Shown here piece after piece: positions 62,117 to 64,000 of a stretch of DNA of 64,000 nucleotides. Source of the stretch: Myxococcales bacterium (GTDB taxonomy: Bacteria; Myxococcota_A; Polyangia; Polyangiales; Polyangiaceae); NCBI GenBank assembly GCA_016712525.1, contig JADJQX010000008.1, positions 744,001 to 808,000 on the forward strand, in the 5' to 3' direction. Position 1 is the first letter of the stretch; each line of letters begins with the position of its first letter. The notes under the pieces are model-generated. The model did not search any database. It was given only the letters and a program-made list of their open reading frames with translations, and was not told where the DNA came from. Made by a program: the position numbers and the translations under genes.

Positions 62117-63016
62117 ATGCGCGTCGTCTCGCCTGCCGTCTTCGCCACGACCTCCCTCGTGCTCGCCCTCGCCGTCGGGGGGTGCGCGTCCGAGGTGGAA
62201 GAGACGACCTCGATCGAGAGCCCGCTCACGGGCACGCGCGCCCGGGTCGTCCCCTTGGACGACACCTCGCGAGCCGCGTGCCGTGCCGAGGCCGAACGGA
62301 TCTGCACCGAGGGCGAGGCCCGAGCCGCGGCGGCCAAGTGCGGGCGGCAGGGCGCGAGCGGCAAGGTGGTCGTCTCGGCGAGCTCCGGCCCGTGCAAAGA
62401 GACCGGCCCTGCGTACCCCAGCGTCGAGGCGTGCGCGAGCCCTCACACGCTCGACTGCTCGTTCTACTCGGCGTGCCTCGAGCGCTCGACCCCCTGCGGA
62501 GACGCGGGGTATGCCCTCGGGTTCGGCGAGAAATACTGCACCGCGTTTCGGTCCGCGAAGCTCTCTCCCACGGGCCAGAAGTGGGTCGAACGAACGATGC
62601 ACTGCCTCCAAGAGGCCCTCGTCCCCGAGGTGCTCGCCGCGGGCAGCCTCTCGAGCCCGCGCGCCTCGGCGGCTCGCTGCGAAGAGGTGTTCGACAAGGC
62701 CTTCGCCTCGCACCCCGCCTGCTACACCGCGAAGGAAAGCTCGGTGTGCTTCCTCCCGCCGAGTGACGTCGTCACCGTGCTCGACACCATCGGGATTCGC
62801 GAGCTCCTCACGCGACGCACCGGCGCCCAGATGACGCACACGGTGGGCCTCTGCGTCGCGCAGATCACGCGGCGCATCCTCGGCCTCGGCACGAAGGCGA
62901 AGGGCTCGACCGCTCGGGACGCGATGGAGGACGACGCGCCCGAGGCCGCCCTGACCCGCGAAGAGCTCGAGGCGATGCTCGCGGAGTGGAAGAAGCTCGA
63001 CACGACCGCGCGCTGA
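62117..63016 (+). CDS. Cysteine-rich lipoprotein with stanniocalcin-like pattern
   Basis: A 299-residue lipoprotein (LALAVGGC). The central region has a spaced cysteine pattern CSFYSACLERSTPCGDAGYA then LGFGEKYCTAF, which resembles the stanniocalcin motif and related eukaryotic sequences. About ten cysteines suggest disulfides. A short acidic C-terminus follows. The resemblance was recognised by eye. Function unknown. Confidence 0.6.
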   Translation: MRVVSPAVFATTSLVLALAVGGCASEVEETTSIESPLTGTRARVVPLDDTSRAACRAEAERICTEGEARAAAAKCGRQGASGKVVVSASSGPCKETGPAYPSVEACASPHTLDCSFYSACLERSTPCGDAGYALGFGEKYCTAFRSAKLSPTGQKWVERTMHCLQEALVPEVLAAGSLSSPRASAARCEEVFDKAFASHPACYTAKESSVCFLPPSDVVTVLDTIGIRELLTRRTGAQMTHTVGLCVAQITRRILGLGTKAKGSTARDAMEDDAPEAALTREELEAMLAEWKKLDTTAR

Positions 63017-63102
63017 GGCGCGGCGCCCCGCGCGTGGAGACCCACCGGGCATCACCGCAAATCGATGATCTCACTCCGTATTTTCGCCTTGGAGAACGGG
63101 CC

Positions 63103-63972
63103 TCAGCGGCGCGGCGGGAAGGCCGGCGCGCCCGCCCCGGACGGGTACGAGAATGACGGCTCGGTCGCCACCTCGGTGCCCACCGCGAGCGTGCCCGGTT
63201 CGATCGCGATGGCCTTCCCGGAGCCGAACGCGAGCAGCTTGCCGCCGGAGTGCGAGAGGCCGGTGAACGGGGCCATGCTCTGCTTCGACGGAGGCACGAG
63301 CGGGCGCCCGTCGGGCCCGACCTCGACCACGCAGTCGTAGGCACCTTCGCACTTGGCTCCGTAGGCGTTGATGGTGACGAAGAGGCGGCGTCCTATGCGG
63401 GTCAAATCGCCCGGGAACCCGACGTTCACGAGCGCGTCCGAGGTGAGGATCGTGCGCGCGGCCGTCGTCCGGTCGATCGAGACGAACTGCATGCCCACGT
63501 ACCCGACGAGCTCCTCTTTGCCGGCGACGATCGCCGTCGCGAGGGACGCGGGGAGCTGGACGTTCGACCGCGCGACCTCGGTGCATCCCACGTCGGAAGT
63601 CCACTTCGTGAGGACGTAGTCGCCGGCGACGTAGACCGTGCCGTCGTCGAAGACGGCCACTTCGCCCGAGTACGGGCACGCGGTGGAGGTGAGCGCCACG
63701 AAGGTGTGCCCTGGCACCGTGAACGAGTAGAGCTTGCCGCTCGCGAGCACGTACGACACGGACACGTCGTCCGGGTTGGGACCTGCGTCGGCGGCGTCGA
63801 TGGGCGGTGCGGCGTCGACCTCGGCGTCCTTCGGGGGCGGCGGGGGCGGAGGCCTCGAGGTCGAGGTCGTGGCCGAGGGAGCGGGCTCGGGCTCGATCGC
63901 CACCACGAAGTCGAGGCCACAGCCGACCAGCGCTGCGCCCAGTGCGATCCCCACCACCCATCCACGACCCAT
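63103..63972 (-). CDS. Beta-propeller-like lipoprotein
   Basis: A 289-residue lipoprotein (LGAALVGC) with a Pro/Asp/Ala linker. The mature part has repeated strand pairs (EVAVFDDGTVYVAGDYVLTK, ELVGYVGMQFVSIDRTTAAR, RRLFVTINAYG, GKLLAFGSGKAIAIEPGTL) suggesting a propeller. One Cys pair (CEGAYDC) is present. No named family is recognised. Confidence 0.6.
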   Translation of the reverse strand: MGRGWVVGIALGAALVGCGLDFVVAIEPEPAPSATTSTSRPPPPPPPKDAEVDAAPPIDAADAGPNPDDVSVSYVLASGKLYSFTVPGHTFVALTSTACPYSGEVAVFDDGTVYVAGDYVLTKWTSDVGCTEVARSNVQLPASLATAIVAGKEELVGYVGMQFVSIDRTTAARTILTSDALVNVGFPGDLTRIGRRLFVTINAYGAKCEGAYDCVVEVGPDGRPLVPPSKQSMAPFTGLSHSGGKLLAFGSGKAIAIEPGTLAVGTEVATEPSFSYPSGAGAPAFPPRR

Positions 63973-64000
63973 GCCCTCATGCTACGCGAGATCGCACGGG

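Noticed and set aside
35..63972. tRNA or rRNA genes
   Set aside because: No cloverleaf or conserved rRNA motif was seen by eye; an RNA gene search was not possible.

Overview
The window is very GC-rich DNA with dense, mostly short operons. The gene style is that of Myxococcota, most likely the order Polyangiales. Supporting signs are many lipoproteins with Asp/Ala/Pro-rich linkers after the lipobox cysteine, a DUF4388 (PATAN) protein, a histone-H1-like Lys/Ala/Pro tail, a planctomycete-type cytochrome c domain, and an extended CstA. This placement is inferred from gene content, not from a marker search. No rRNA, tRNA, CRISPR array or transposase gene was recognised.

Layout. 0-8 kb: thrS, a secreted acid-phosphatase-like lipoprotein, a translationally coupled trio (multipass membrane protein, 58-residue protein, degenerate Doc/Fic-like protein), and a large DUF4388/PEGA membrane protein. 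7.6-16.6 kb: a polyhydroxyalkanoate (PHA) locus. Phasin and phaR read left. Rightward, a seven-gene operon encodes two paralogous lipoproteins, an alpha/beta-hydrolase lipoprotein, an outer-membrane protein, a PhaE/phasin-like subunit, an acyl-CoA synthetase and a short class III-type PhaC. Three TGC-N3-GCA dyads sit exactly at the promoters and are proposed PhaR operators. 17.3-17.7 kb: a gene-free stretch with eight near-perfect palindromes in two sequence versions. 17.8-21 kb: a DUF2231/cytochrome c protein and a two-component system. 22.2-30.4 kb: a CDP-deoxysugar and glycosyltransferase cluster (rfbF, rfbG, C-methyltransferase, epimerase, dehydrogenase-like protein, three sugar/glycan enzymes). 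30.4-31.6 kb: a TetR regulator and a DUF4188 protein, each preceded by the same 15-bp dyad.

31.7-34.4 kb: a metallo-beta-lactamase-fold lipoprotein and an unrelated convergent gene, split by a 920-bp insertion that carries a toxin-antitoxin pair and duplicated 108 bp, so both neighbours kept intact 3' ends. 34.6-37.3 kb: recA and comM. 37.5-38.5 kb: an AHSA1-domain protein with an H1-like tail. 38.6-43.6 kb: a MacAB-type efflux operon with two permeases, one frameshifted. 43.9-46.6 kb: an ECF sigma factor with an overlapping membrane partner, then a GTGCCC/GGGCAC repeat field. 46.6-54.7 kb: an outer-membrane protein, a 54-residue basic protein, cstA with a small membrane partner, an FRG-domain protein, a four-CBS protein and lipoproteins. 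54.9-57.4 kb: rpsD-rpoA-rplQ with a clear intrinsic terminator. 57.5-64 kb: a NUDIX hydrolase, a pectinacetylesterase-like lipoprotein, further lipoproteins and a HEAT/TPR protein.

Two genes (the PHA-locus hydrolase and one MacB permease) are each broken by what looks like a single extra G in a G-run. That pattern could be real inactivation, but shared homopolymer sequencing error is at least as likely.
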